Assembly: GCF_025148635.1 (NCBI RefSeq)
Contig: NZ_CP102269.1
Location: forward strand, 1 to 64,000
Direction: 5' to 3'
DNA from: Butyricimonas virosa
GTDB taxonomy: Bacteria; Bacteroidota; Bacteroidia; Bacteroidales; Marinifilaceae
DNA length: 64,000 nt
In this document: piece by piece, positions 24,941 to 34,659 of the stretch
Position numbering within the stretch: the stretch's first letter is position 1
How the letters are laid out: every line of letters starts with the position of its first letter
Made by a program: the position numbers and the translations under genes
The notes under the pieces: model-generated
Databases searched by the model: none
The model's input: the letters and a program-made list of their open reading frames with translations, nothing else
Told to the model about the DNA's origin: nothing

Positions 24941-25813
24941 CTAATATGTTATGGTCATATCAGTTGGAACACAGATATAAAAATCTGCCCGTCCTTCATT
25001 TTCCTCCCCCAATTTCTTTATATCATCCTGCCGCACAGAGCATACGGTTGCGATCTTCAAACCGGGACGATATTTATTTAGATAAGTAATAATGCCTTTC
25101 TTGAAATCCGAATGATAGTTCCCATTCAGATGCACAAATTTGGACTTCAAATTCTGGGCAATAAACCATCCCATCGTGGCATCTTTCAATGCTTGAGCCT
25201 TGGTAACATTCTCCGGATCGGTATGCTTTCCCGAGGTCATCATCATCAAACCGAACATCCCGGCAGCCTCTTCATCCGGCTCGTAATCAATCGGCAGGGG
25301 TGCGATATATTTTTTAGCCTCTGCCGATAATTTTTCCAAAGCCTCAAATCCCCCATTTTTCACCATATTAGCATATCGCCGGGGTACATTCGTGGCTATC
25401 ACCCGTAACCCGTGTTCACGGCCTAACCCTACAACAGGTGCATAATCCGTCAGATAGTTAGGCCAAAGTCGAGCTTCTTCTTCAAAGCGATCGGAAGAGA
25501 TCAACCATCCCACATATTCATCTACCATCAACTGATTATCAGCCTCCAACATTTCCAACCCGATTGTCAATTTATCCTTATGCGCAGTATACAAGTCCTT
25601 TACCATCTCATACTCCAACCAATGAGCTATGGCACAATTATGAACCTCACCGATAAACACAACATCCTGTGCTTTCAGCACTTTCATCATCTCTTTATAT
25701 TCGATTTCCTTTCCCTTCGCATCAAACAAGCGATAAGCTTTCTTTTCCTGTCCTTTACTGTAGTTGGTAAAACCCAACAACATCACCAGCAAAATAATCA
25801 AACAACTCCTCAT
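24941..25813 (-). CDS. ChaN-family haem-binding-type exported protein
   Basis: A 290-residue secreted protein of the ChaN/Cofac_haem_bdg family. A signal peptide (IILLVMLLGFTNYSKGQ) is followed by VVFIGEVHNCAIAHWLEYEM, LTIGLEMLEADNQLMVDEY, GLRVIATNVPRRYANMV and the C-terminal FVHLNGNYHSD block. The GExH and HLNGNxH motifs are the family core. Campylobacter ChaN binds haem pairs at the outer membrane and is iron-regulated; that is family knowledge. Here it is the last gene of the SusCD/protease operon, 36 bases after the M16 gene. There is no lipobox cysteine, so it is periplasmic or secreted. Confidence 0.87.
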   Translation of the reverse strand: MRSCLIILLVMLLGFTNYSKGQEKKAYRLFDAKGKEIEYKEMMKVLKAQDVVFIGEVHNCAIAHWLEYEMVKDLYTAHKDKLTIGLEMLEADNQLMVDEYVGWLISSDRFEEEARLWPNYLTDYAPVVGLGREHGLRVIATNVPRRYANMVKNGGFEALEKLSAEAKKYIAPLPIDYEPDEEAAGMFGLMMMTSGKHTDPENVTKAQALKDATMGWFIAQNLKSKFVHLNGNYHSDFKKGIITYLNKYRPGLKIATVCSVRQDDIKKLGEENEGRADFYICVPTDMTITY

Positions 25814-25849
25814 ATTATATCATTTATTCCATTATTACTTCAAAATAGT

Positions 25850-28681
25850 TTATTCCGATTCTTTACCCTGCATTAACAAGACACCACATCGCTCCATGTC
25901 CAAATACTCCCGACAGGCATCCTTCAAATCTGCCGGAGTAATCGAATACAAGATTTCCTCGTAACGAGCCAAATCCTCCAAGGTCTCCCCATCCCGTAAA
26001 GCACCCATCAGATACTTTTTCCATTCTGCAGTAGCATAATCATTTACCACTTCACGCCGGGTCACGACAAAAGAGCGTTGTAATGCAGCCAATTCTTTCT
26101 CATCCACTTCATTCTCCTGCACATCCCGAATAATTTCCTTCAATAGCTGATCCACCTTCCCCATGTTTTTGGTATCCACCGAGGCATTAATATCAAAATA
26201 ATATCCGGCCCGCGGCAATCCTTTGTAATATAATAACATATATGGAGAATACAGCAAGGATTCTTGCTCCCGTAACACACTCAACAAGCGATTGCGAACA
26301 ACATCCCTCACCAATTTCAGCATCAATGAATTGCGTAATCCTGCTTCATAATTCCCATAATAGAGATAATCAAAAATAGTCTGCCCTTCATTCTCATTCG
26401 GGAATATCTCCCGGAAACCTCCTTCCGGGTAATCAAATTTCGGCAATACCCAGTCATTAACCTTTTCTTGTGCGGGAAACATACCGAGAGCCGCTACCAA
26501 ATCACGTTCCACCTCGTTCATATCAAAATTCCCGCAAACGACACACACCAATCCATTAGGATTCGTATACAACTGCCTGTAAAAGTCTGCAATATCATCC
26601 AAATTCATCGCCTCTATTTCCTCACGGCTCTCGGCCATTTTTCCTGTTGCCAAGGAATTACCCATTAACTTATCTATCCGTGCTGCCATCTGCCTGTCCG
26701 GTGCGCTTTTCAACATCTTTGACAACACGGTTTCCTGTCCCACGCTTGCTAGCACATCTTGTTTAGCATCTTCAAAATCCTCATACCGCTTTTCCGGATA
26801 AAAACACTTTTCATACACCAGATGGCATAATTCAGTGATCTTATCTGCCGGAGCCATAGCAATCCACCCATGCCAGTAAGGCTCAAACGTCACGGAAAAA
26901 GCCATTTCTTCCTGTGCCAACATTTCACAGTACGAGTCATAATCCATCTTCTCAATTCCTCCCATTTCCATGTAACCCGCCACACCTTCCAGCAAAGGGT
27001 AATTCTCGGGAGTCAGCACCGAAGCCCCTCCCTTGGCAAAAGCGGTTAACGTGATTTGCCGATCTTCATCTTTCGTCCGTTTCAAAATAATCCGTGCACC
27101 ATTCGTCAGACAAATTTCTTTCACGTCCAACCCATCAATCACTCGTTCCGAAGCAATCAACTGTCGGGAAGGAGTAAATTTACGTACTAAAAATTCAGGG
27201 ACATCCACTTTCTCCCGTTCTTCCTCTTCTTCCACCACATACTCGTACACGCCACAAGAGGCCTTTTCTCCCTCTTCCCAAGAGGTCTGAATTTCTTTTT
27301 CCGTCAACTTTTCCCCTTTTAAGGGATTATAATGATAAGCTGCACGCACATGAGATAGACGCCCAAACCACTCACTAGCTAAGGCCTGCAATTCCTTACT
27401 TTCAATTTCGTGTATTTGAGAGGCAAGCCAACTATTATGTAAGGTATCTGTCACGTAACGCTCTCCCGAGATTGCCAAGTCTGCAAAATCCTCACACCAT
27501 TGTTCAGAACTCTTGACGGCATAAATCTTTCCTAATTGCTTTATCGCATTTTCTTTCAATCTGGCCAACTCCGGTTCACAAAATCCTTGCTCGCGAATTT
27601 GTTTCAAAGTACTCACGACCTCTACGATTTTCCCCTTAATCTCGGTTCCATGCTCCCCATCGATAGAAAACACCAGATGATCTTTGTCACTCAAATACCA
27701 GTTGTCGGACAACGAGACCCGTGAACCCTGCGCCTTAAAGCGGGCATTGACTGCCGACATCAACAACCGTTCTTTTATCTTTTGCAAACGATCGCCATAA
27801 GTAGATTGCACGGTAGTCACTTTCGGTAATATTAATTCTAATGCCGAACGAGTAATTAACGTATCCTGCATTTCCTGGTAAGCCACTTTCTCCGTGTACT
27901 CCAAAGGATATTCCTTGTATCCTGTTGTTTTTACCGCGGGAACTCCTCCAAACACCTCTTTAATCTTCCCTTCCATTTCCCCGACATTCAAGTCTCCAAC
28001 CACGACAATCGTGGCCAATTCCGGTACATACCACTTTCGATAGAAGTTTTCCAGTTTCTCTGCGGTCATGCTCTTTATCTCTTCCGCAGTTCCCAAAGGC
28101 ATCCGTTCACTATAACGGGTTCCCCCGACTTTCACATCGTAAAAAGGATCACCCGTATCATACCCACGGGCCTCTTCCAATATTACCCCTTTTTCCCTTT
28201 CGACCTGTTCCGGACGTATTTGAATTCCTGTCAACCAATCTTTCAAAATCAACAATCCCCGATCCAAATCTTCCGGTCGGTCTGTCGGAATAGAAAACAT
28301 ATAAATTGTCCGATCAAATCCGGTAAAGGCATTAATCCCAAATCCATACTTCACGCCCAGAGACTCAAGATATTCAACAATCCCTTTATTCGGAAAATGC
28401 TCTGTCCCGTTAAAAGCCATATGTTCGAGAAAGTGCGCTACACCGCCTTCCTTCTCTGTCTGCAAAATCGAACCGGCACGTAAGATCAAACGAAATTCCA
28501 CCTTATGCCCCGGCATATCATTTTGTTTAATAACATAATGCAATCCGTTCGGCAACTGTTTGTACACGGTACCCTCCGGCAACGCAATCAATTCATTTGC
28601 AGGAGTAACTGTCTGGCCTTTCGCCATTGAAAAAAACATTCCTAGCAAACATACTGTAAATAAACATCTCAACATATTCAT
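25850..28681 (-). CDS. Exported M16-family zinc metalloprotease
   Basis: A 943-residue insulinase/pitrilysin-type protease of the PqqL class with an N-terminal signal peptide (residues 1-22). The inverted zinc motif is HFLEH (His83, Glu86, His87) in GGVAHFLEHMAFNG, and the distal Glu lies in the VILEEARGYD region. Two M16-type halves are visible, the second starting near residue 510 and lacking the zinc motif, as usual. It follows the lipoprotein gene by only four bases and precedes the ChaN-like gene. In this operon it probably cleaves a captured protein or peptide in the periplasm. Confidence 0.93.
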   Translation of the reverse strand: MNMLRCLFTVCLLGMFFSMAKGQTVTPANELIALPEGTVYKQLPNGLHYVIKQNDMPGHKVEFRLILRAGSILQTEKEGGVAHFLEHMAFNGTEHFPNKGIVEYLESLGVKYGFGINAFTGFDRTIYMFSIPTDRPEDLDRGLLILKDWLTGIQIRPEQVEREKGVILEEARGYDTGDPFYDVKVGGTRYSERMPLGTAEEIKSMTAEKLENFYRKWYVPELATIVVVGDLNVGEMEGKIKEVFGGVPAVKTTGYKEYPLEYTEKVAYQEMQDTLITRSALELILPKVTTVQSTYGDRLQKIKERLLMSAVNARFKAQGSRVSLSDNWYLSDKDHLVFSIDGEHGTEIKGKIVEVVSTLKQIREQGFCEPELARLKENAIKQLGKIYAVKSSEQWCEDFADLAISGERYVTDTLHNSWLASQIHEIESKELQALASEWFGRLSHVRAAYHYNPLKGEKLTEKEIQTSWEEGEKASCGVYEYVVEEEEEREKVDVPEFLVRKFTPSRQLIASERVIDGLDVKEICLTNGARIILKRTKDEDRQITLTAFAKGGASVLTPENYPLLEGVAGYMEMGGIEKMDYDSYCEMLAQEEMAFSVTFEPYWHGWIAMAPADKITELCHLVYEKCFYPEKRYEDFEDAKQDVLASVGQETVLSKMLKSAPDRQMAARIDKLMGNSLATGKMAESREEIEAMNLDDIADFYRQLYTNPNGLVCVVCGNFDMNEVERDLVAALGMFPAQEKVNDWVLPKFDYPEGGFREIFPNENEGQTIFDYLYYGNYEAGLRNSLMLKLVRDVVRNRLLSVLREQESLLYSPYMLLYYKGLPRAGYYFDINASVDTKNMGKVDQLLKEIIRDVQENEVDEKELAALQRSFVVTRREVVNDYATAEWKKYLMGALRDGETLEDLARYEEILYSITPADLKDACREYLDMERCGVLLMQGKESE

Positions 28682-28685
28682 AAAA

Positions 28686-29909
28686 CTACTCAGATAAAGT
28701 GTATTCTACTCTAATAATGCTATACCCTCCGGCACTATAATGATCAAAATTAAACTGGAACGTCAACTTGTTACCTGTCAACACTCCTTGAGGCTCCATC
28801 CAATTACCATCTTCCCAGTAATCTTCATCTATTCCCGAATAAAACAGGTAATGGGTCGGATCAAGAGTTGCTCCATAATTCACATATTCTTGTGCCAGTT
28901 CATTATCTCCTGCATCCAAAAGCTCTTTTAAACGATTCCAAGCAGAATAGTTATAAGCAAAAGGAACCACGGTCACTAATTCTGTTTCATCCCAGATATC
29001 GGGTCTCTCCCCCAAAAACTCTACATTTGATACGCCATTATTGGAAAAATCCACACGGATATTATCCAATGTCATCTCAAAAGTTTCCAGACTCGTTTTA
29101 GAAAGCCCGATTAACTCCATCATCGCCATATAAGGATTTATCTCCCCCTCTCCAGGATCATAATACCAAAACATATCATTCTCAACTGTCTCCTTGCGCA
29201 ACATATCATACATAAATTCCTTCAAACCCATCGGGTTATTCGTCATCTTTAGTATCGGTTGTTCTGCAGTAGCGTCTTCACTCAACGTGATCACGGTCTT
29301 TCCGGTATATACCTTCTTCATCCCGTTAATTAAAGATTCCAACCCGTCCGTGGGAGGCACCTCCACGCTCACCTTTACCGGGATCACCCCGATCCATTTA
29401 CTCAAATCCAATCCTTTCGCCTTGTATCCTTCCAGCAAAGCCTGTTGTTCCTCGGTCAAATCCTCAGCCTCCATATAAGGTTTCACGACAACACGCAACA
29501 CCTCCTCCACTCTCCCCATATCCGCTTCCGGTAATGGATATTTTACCCCTATTTCTAATTGCACCTTATCTGCCACAACACCCTTTTTATTTGAAATAAT
29601 TTCAAAATCCACGCTCTTTTCTCCTGCCGGAATAGTCACGATAGCTGGATTCACCGTTACCAAATCCTCCGCTCCTTCAGTCAGGTATTTCACGTCAATT
29701 TCAAAAGACACATCTTTATCATAAGCACGTATCAACATTAATGTTGCCTTCAAAGGCTCATCATCCATTGCCAATATTACCGGGTCCCCCTCCGTTCTGA
29801 TATATATCGAATTCTTTCCCACATACGCTCTCTCGTCCGTTTCCGAACAACCGGAAAAAACGGCTACCAAGAATAAAAGCATGATTTGTAATTTTCCCAT
29901 GGTACTCAT
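28686..29909 (-). CDS. DUF4929-like lipoprotein of the SusCD operon
   Basis: A 407-residue lipoprotein: signal peptide and lipobox FLVAVFSGC from the ATG at 29909, then a beta-sandwich-like domain (residues 40-150, with DKDVSFEIDVKYLTEGAEDLVTV and PAGEKSVDFEI) resembling Calx-beta/DUF4843-style repeats, and a C-terminal domain ending in SAGGYSIIRVEYTLSE. I associate it with DUF4929 from context in this phylum. It sits immediately after susD, the usual place for surface glycan- or protein-binding lipoproteins. The longer upstream reading overlaps susD and is rejected. Confidence 0.78.
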   Translation of the reverse strand: MSTMGKLQIMLLFLVAVFSGCSETDERAYVGKNSIYIRTEGDPVILAMDDEPLKATLMLIRAYDKDVSFEIDVKYLTEGAEDLVTVNPAIVTIPAGEKSVDFEIISNKKGVVADKVQLEIGVKYPLPEADMGRVEEVLRVVVKPYMEAEDLTEEQQALLEGYKAKGLDLSKWIGVIPVKVSVEVPPTDGLESLINGMKKVYTGKTVITLSEDATAEQPILKMTNNPMGLKEFMYDMLRKETVENDMFWYYDPGEGEINPYMAMMELIGLSKTSLETFEMTLDNIRVDFSNNGVSNVEFLGERPDIWDETELVTVVPFAYNYSAWNRLKELLDAGDNELAQEYVNYGATLDPTHYLFYSGIDEDYWEDGNWMEPQGVLTGNKLTFQFNFDHYSAGGYSIIRVEYTLSE

Positions 29910-29940
29910 AACTAAACTTTTATAATTTATACCTATTACT

Positions 29941-31320
29941 TCACACAGCCAATACCGGCCATCCTTCATTTTGTTCGACCAACGTGTTATACCGATATTC
30001 GCTTGCTGGAATCGGTAACGTCCAACGATAGTCGTCCGACTTAATCGTGGTTGACACCTTATTACCATACACGCCGTAGCGTTTGGCCGGAATACCGCAT
30101 CGTTTCATATCGAAGAACCGAACTCCTTCACCCACGAATTCTTTTCTACGTTCCTCCAGAATTTTATTTATCAATTCATTACCCGATAATCCTACCTCCC
30201 ACGCCGTAGCACCCCGTTGCTCCATCATCCGGTTCATCAGGCTCACGGCGTCACCACTTCGGTCTGAACGAGCTAAAGCCTCCGCACGCATCAGCCACAT
30301 TCCGGCAGCCCGTGCTATGTTCACGTATTTACTAGCGATCTCGTCCCGGTTCATTTTATTATATTTTCCTAATAAACGAACTTCATGAGAATCCGGCATC
30401 ACGAACTCTACTTCCGACCATTCTTTCCGAATATCTCCTTCCTCGAACAGCACCTCATCCGTCAGCACCAAATAATCCCCTTTATCGAAGGTTTCAAAAC
30501 GAATTTCCTCGTAAATTTGGGCTAATTGATACTTTGCAAAAATCCGAGCCTCCGAATCGTTGCCACTCCAAAGTGCTTCATACACTCCGGCTCCTAATAC
30601 CGTTTCCGGATATACAGCTTCCAAATCCTCAGTCTGTTCCAATACGGCGGAATAATTACCCGCATACAACTCTAAGTCTACCTGCAAATAAGCGATACTC
30701 TTATCGGATAGCCAATGTACATTCTTCAATGTATTTTTTTCATTTCTAGCCTCTTTAAGTAACTTCCGAATTTCCTCCACACAAGCCTTCATGGATGAAC
30801 GGGGCAAAAAGTCAAGCTCCACCCGGTCTTTTAAAATAATCCCGTCCTTTGCCTCATTTCCCTCATAACGAGGAGCAAACAGGCGTAATAAATTGAAATA
30901 ACACAATGCCTTCAACCCCTTGGCCTCACAAATAATCCTCTCCTTTTCCTCCACCTCGGTATCATTCAACGTGATCACCCCATCCATCCGTGCCAACAAA
31001 GCGTTCACCTCTGCCACCACCATGTAATATTCGGTCCATAATGTTCCCGCCAATTCTGTCATTTCAACTTCCCGCCAATCATACAGATTTTTCAACGTGG
31101 CATCCCGGTCTAAATATTGAGTGGGACAAAAATCATCCGACAGAACCGAGTACTCGAACAAGTGCTGAGGTAATCCCTCGTAGGCAGAAGCCAGTAATGA
31201 ACGAGCCGACAAAACATCCGTTATTGCATCCGGATCGGAAAACTGATCTTCCAACGGTATATTCAGTGAGCAACTTCCCATCAGGAAGCCAACCACACAA
31301 ATCATTATCCTCCAATTCAT
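29941..31320 (-). CDS. SusD/RagB-family outer-membrane lipoprotein
   Basis: Surface lipoprotein that caps the SusC channel and helps bind the ligand. 459 residues, with lipobox FLMGSC, the N-terminal NIPLEDQFSDPDAITD segment, TPR-like helices (CEAKGLKALCYFNLLRLFAPRYEG) and the typical C-terminal EERRKEFVGEGVRFFDMKRCG block (EERR..EF..EG.R..D..R). It starts 10 bases after the susC stop. The ligand cannot be told from the sequence; the protease and ChaN neighbours suggest a protein or haem source. Confidence 0.95.
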   Translation of the reverse strand: MNWRIMICVVGFLMGSCSLNIPLEDQFSDPDAITDVLSARSLLASAYEGLPQHLFEYSVLSDDFCPTQYLDRDATLKNLYDWREVEMTELAGTLWTEYYMVVAEVNALLARMDGVITLNDTEVEEKERIICEAKGLKALCYFNLLRLFAPRYEGNEAKDGIILKDRVELDFLPRSSMKACVEEIRKLLKEARNEKNTLKNVHWLSDKSIAYLQVDLELYAGNYSAVLEQTEDLEAVYPETVLGAGVYEALWSGNDSEARIFAKYQLAQIYEEIRFETFDKGDYLVLTDEVLFEEGDIRKEWSEVEFVMPDSHEVRLLGKYNKMNRDEIASKYVNIARAAGMWLMRAEALARSDRSGDAVSLMNRMMEQRGATAWEVGLSGNELINKILEERRKEFVGEGVRFFDMKRCGIPAKRYGVYGNKVSTTIKSDDYRWTLPIPASEYRYNTLVEQNEGWPVLAV

Positions 31321-31330
31321 ATCTTATATA

Positions 31331-34300
31331 TTAAAAACTTACACTCAAATTCAACGTAAATACCGGTTGTTGTGTCCCCACTAACGAACCGGATTCGGGG
31401 TCTGACTCCTTGTAACGTGTCAAGGTGAATAGATTGGATGCCTGAAAAGCAACCGAAGCATATTGTATCACGTTCTTCGTCTTCTCAATCAACCAATAAG
31501 GCAATCTATATCTCAACGACAAGGAAGACATACGCAAATAATCGCTACTTCCCACGGTACGACTGTTAGCATACAATTTCAGATTATCCACGGCTGCCGA
31601 AGAGTAGTAAGGACGATGGTAAATCTTATTATCATCGCCTTCTTGAAACCACATATTCTCCACCTGCCCTTTAATCGCGTTATAATTAGCATTGCTCACC
31701 TCTCGCACGTATGAAAAACTGTACGCTTTCTTGCCCCCGAACACGAAGTAAAAATCCATATCCAAATCAAAGTTGCCGTAGGATACCGAGTAGAAGAAGC
31801 TACCGGAGTAAGGCGGTGTGGAATGTCCCAAAGCAACCATATCCTCCCGTGTCAGTTTTTCCGTTGCGGCAATCTCTCGTCCATCGGCCCCCCGAAACAC
31901 CGGAAGTCCTGTCATCGGGTTAATCCCTAATGACACGGGCCCATATATCATATCATACGATTTTCCTTCCTCAAAACTAGGAACCATATCATACTCTGAC
32001 GTGTACAGGCAATCCGTATGATACAAATCCACGACCTTATTCTGGTTATAGGCAAGGTTCAGACGCCCGGACATCCGCCAATTATTCCGATCTACCATTT
32101 TTACATACAATTCCCCCTCGATACCGCTATTCTCCAGAATACCGATATTCCGTTTCAAAGTAGTAAATCCATTCGAAGCTGGGATAGGTACATCCAACAA
32201 AGCATCTTTTGTACGACGGCGGTACCACCCAGCATTCAGCGTCACCCGATTCCATAATCCCAAGGAAATTCCCGCATCAATATCAATGGTCTGTTCCGGT
32301 TTCAAATCGGCATTATACAATCCCATCAATGACAACAACTGATCGTCGCCATACGCATCCTCGGAATATTGAAAAGTAGCCACTGCCGACGAAGGAGAGA
32401 CACCCTGCAAGCTTGCAGTGCAACCGTATGACGCTCTTAACTTTAATTCCGTCAGCACCCCATTATCCCGCAAAAAAGGATAATTCTTCAACGACCAGCC
32501 GGCACCGACTGCCCAAGCGGAATTCCAACGTTTATCACTAGGCAATATAGAAGAAGCATCACTTTTATATGTTCCGAACAAATCATAGATATTATTCCAA
32601 GAATACCCGGCTAAAACTCCTATGCCCAGCTGGGCCGTCTTCTCATTCTTTGAAGTGAATGATGGTTTCCGATTGCCCTCTATTGATTGATTTACACCTG
32701 ATGCAGACTGCATTTTCTTTGTCAATCCATAACCTGTAATTCCCAAATTATCATAGTGATCGGAATAAAAATCGAAGTTCGCTCCCAACGTCAAATCATG
32801 CTTCCCGAATGCCCGGTTATAAGTCACACGCACATTCGACGACAAATTCATGGTAGTATTCTTATCTTTTGTCAATTTTCCCCGTTCCCGTTCCGGAACA
32901 CCACTGGTAATTTCAGAATACGCCGTCGGAGGCGTGATGCCCAGTTTCTCGGACAACACGTAATCAATACCCGCAACGGCAGCGATCTCCAATCCTTCGA
33001 TTCCCCGGAAGTTTATACTTCCTGAAACACCAGCCCGTTTATCTGATGATTCTTCACTGTATTGGTTGAACAAATCCGCATACGTTCTTCCCGGAAAGGA
33101 AACCAACTCCGCATTCACATCTTTCGTTTCATAAGGATTCAACTGGTACACTAGATCCGTCGGAGAATAACTCGTACCATTGGGCGTGTTCGTGAGAGAA
33201 TATCCACCATTGACACTCAAAGAAGCATACAATTTTGGGGTAATCTCCTGATCCACGCTCAACCGTGCCGTTACCCGCTTTATATCGTTTCCGGGGATAC
33301 GTCCACCCTGTTGCGAATAATTCAAAGAGGCATAAAAACTAGTCTGCTCTGTTCCCCCTCTCGCACTTAAATTATGTTCCTGATAGAAATTATTACGCAA
33401 CAACTCTTTGAACCAGTCCGTATTAATACGAGACAGGGAATCCAGTACTTGCTGTCCTCTGGCTATTAAACTCTCCAGATTCGGATCATTCGCATGGTAT
33501 TTCCGATAGTAATCTTCACTATACCGATAACCCGGAGTTGCCGTATTTTCCAGTCGACGTTCTAATTCCAATTTTTCCTTCGAATTCATCATGTCTACCC
33601 CTCGACGCCCCCGAAGAGTCACACCTCCACTGAAACTATAACTATACACCATTTTTCCGGCAGTACCTCGTTGCGATGTGATTTCCAACACCCCGTTTGC
33701 CGCCTTGATTCCGTACAACGCACAGGCAGCGGCATCCTTTAACACCTTAATTTCCTTTATATCATTGGGATTCAACGTTAAAAAAGCATCCGACGAAATC
33801 ACCTGACCATCCAGAACATACAAAGGTTCGTTCGCCGCATCTCCTTCCCGCAAAGAAGACGTTCCGCGGATACGAATCTCCGGCTTACTACCCAGATCCC
33901 CTTTATTGGTCACGATCAACCCCGGAGCCATTCCTTGCAAGGCAAGCGCCATATCCAACACGGGCTTATTATTCATACGCCGAACATCCACTTCATTCAC
34001 CACCCCTGTTTTGGCCCGTACATCAATCTCGTTTACATTTGCCCGAGCCCTCACCTGCACTTCGTCCATCTCGTTATAGCTGTCCTTCAACACGACATTC
34101 ATAAAACGGTCACCCGTATATTTGATCTCTTTTGTCTTTTTACCAATAAAAGTAAACACGACTTCCATACCCATCACGTCAGGTACGACCAATGAATAAT
34201 TCCCGTCTAAATCCGTCACGGTGCCCACGGTTGTGCCTTTGATAAAAACATTTACTCCCGGTAGTGCCTCTCCCGCTTCATCATTCACCTGACCTTGAAG

Positions 34301-34645
34301 TTTGACTGTTTTGGAAGCCGCTTCCGGAGTCTCCTTGGCATATAATATAACCGTTTTATCCTTTATTTTATAGGTAAGATCCGAACCCTTCAAGGCAATA
34401 TTCAACACAGAATCCAACGTAACTTCTTTTACTTGAATGGTTATTTTCTTTAAACTCATCACCATGGCATTGTTAAAGAAAAAAGTGTAATCTGATTGTT
34501 TCTTGATTTGGTCTGTCAACTGGGCAAATGAACCATTTTTCAAATTAATCGTTAGTTTTTTCTGTTGGGCAAACACACTCCCCCCAAATATAAACACTAA
34601 CAACAAGCCCCATAAAATACGCCTGAAAACATACTTACCTTTCAT
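31331..34645 (-). CDS. SusC/RagA-family TonB-dependent receptor with STN domain
   Basis: Outer-membrane importer of 1,104 residues. After the signal peptide there is an STN domain (residues 25-100, LTINLKNGSFAQLTDQIKKQ), a CarboxypepD_reg domain (LQGQVNDEAGEALPGVNVFIKGTTVGT), a plug with the family PLYVLDGQVI motif, and a 22-strand barrel ending in an aromatic residue (LNLSVSF). The STN domain is the part that signals to FecR, matching the sigma/anti-sigma genes upstream. The true ATG is taken at 34645, preceding a good signal peptide; a TTG overlapping the fecR stop exists just upstream. Confidence 0.95.
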   Translation of the reverse strand: MKGKYVFRRILWGLLLVFIFGGSVFAQQKKLTINLKNGSFAQLTDQIKKQSDYTFFFNNAMVMSLKKITIQVKEVTLDSVLNIALKGSDLTYKIKDKTVILYAKETPEAASKTVKLQGQVNDEAGEALPGVNVFIKGTTVGTVTDLDGNYSLVVPDVMGMEVVFTFIGKKTKEIKYTGDRFMNVVLKDSYNEMDEVQVRARANVNEIDVRAKTGVVNEVDVRRMNNKPVLDMALALQGMAPGLIVTNKGDLGSKPEIRIRGTSSLREGDAANEPLYVLDGQVISSDAFLTLNPNDIKEIKVLKDAAACALYGIKAANGVLEITSQRGTAGKMVYSYSFSGGVTLRGRRGVDMMNSKEKLELERRLENTATPGYRYSEDYYRKYHANDPNLESLIARGQQVLDSLSRINTDWFKELLRNNFYQEHNLSARGGTEQTSFYASLNYSQQGGRIPGNDIKRVTARLSVDQEITPKLYASLSVNGGYSLTNTPNGTSYSPTDLVYQLNPYETKDVNAELVSFPGRTYADLFNQYSEESSDKRAGVSGSINFRGIEGLEIAAVAGIDYVLSEKLGITPPTAYSEITSGVPERERGKLTKDKNTTMNLSSNVRVTYNRAFGKHDLTLGANFDFYSDHYDNLGITGYGLTKKMQSASGVNQSIEGNRKPSFTSKNEKTAQLGIGVLAGYSWNNIYDLFGTYKSDASSILPSDKRWNSAWAVGAGWSLKNYPFLRDNGVLTELKLRASYGCTASLQGVSPSSAVATFQYSEDAYGDDQLLSLMGLYNADLKPEQTIDIDAGISLGLWNRVTLNAGWYRRRTKDALLDVPIPASNGFTTLKRNIGILENSGIEGELYVKMVDRNNWRMSGRLNLAYNQNKVVDLYHTDCLYTSEYDMVPSFEEGKSYDMIYGPVSLGINPMTGLPVFRGADGREIAATEKLTREDMVALGHSTPPYSGSFFYSVSYGNFDLDMDFYFVFGGKKAYSFSYVREVSNANYNAIKGQVENMWFQEGDDNKIYHRPYYSSAAVDNLKLYANSRTVGSSDYLRMSSLSLRYRLPYWLIEKTKNVIQYASVAFQASNLFTLTRYKESDPESGSLVGTQQPVFTLNLSVSF

Positions 34646-34659
34646 AGTTCCTAATTTTT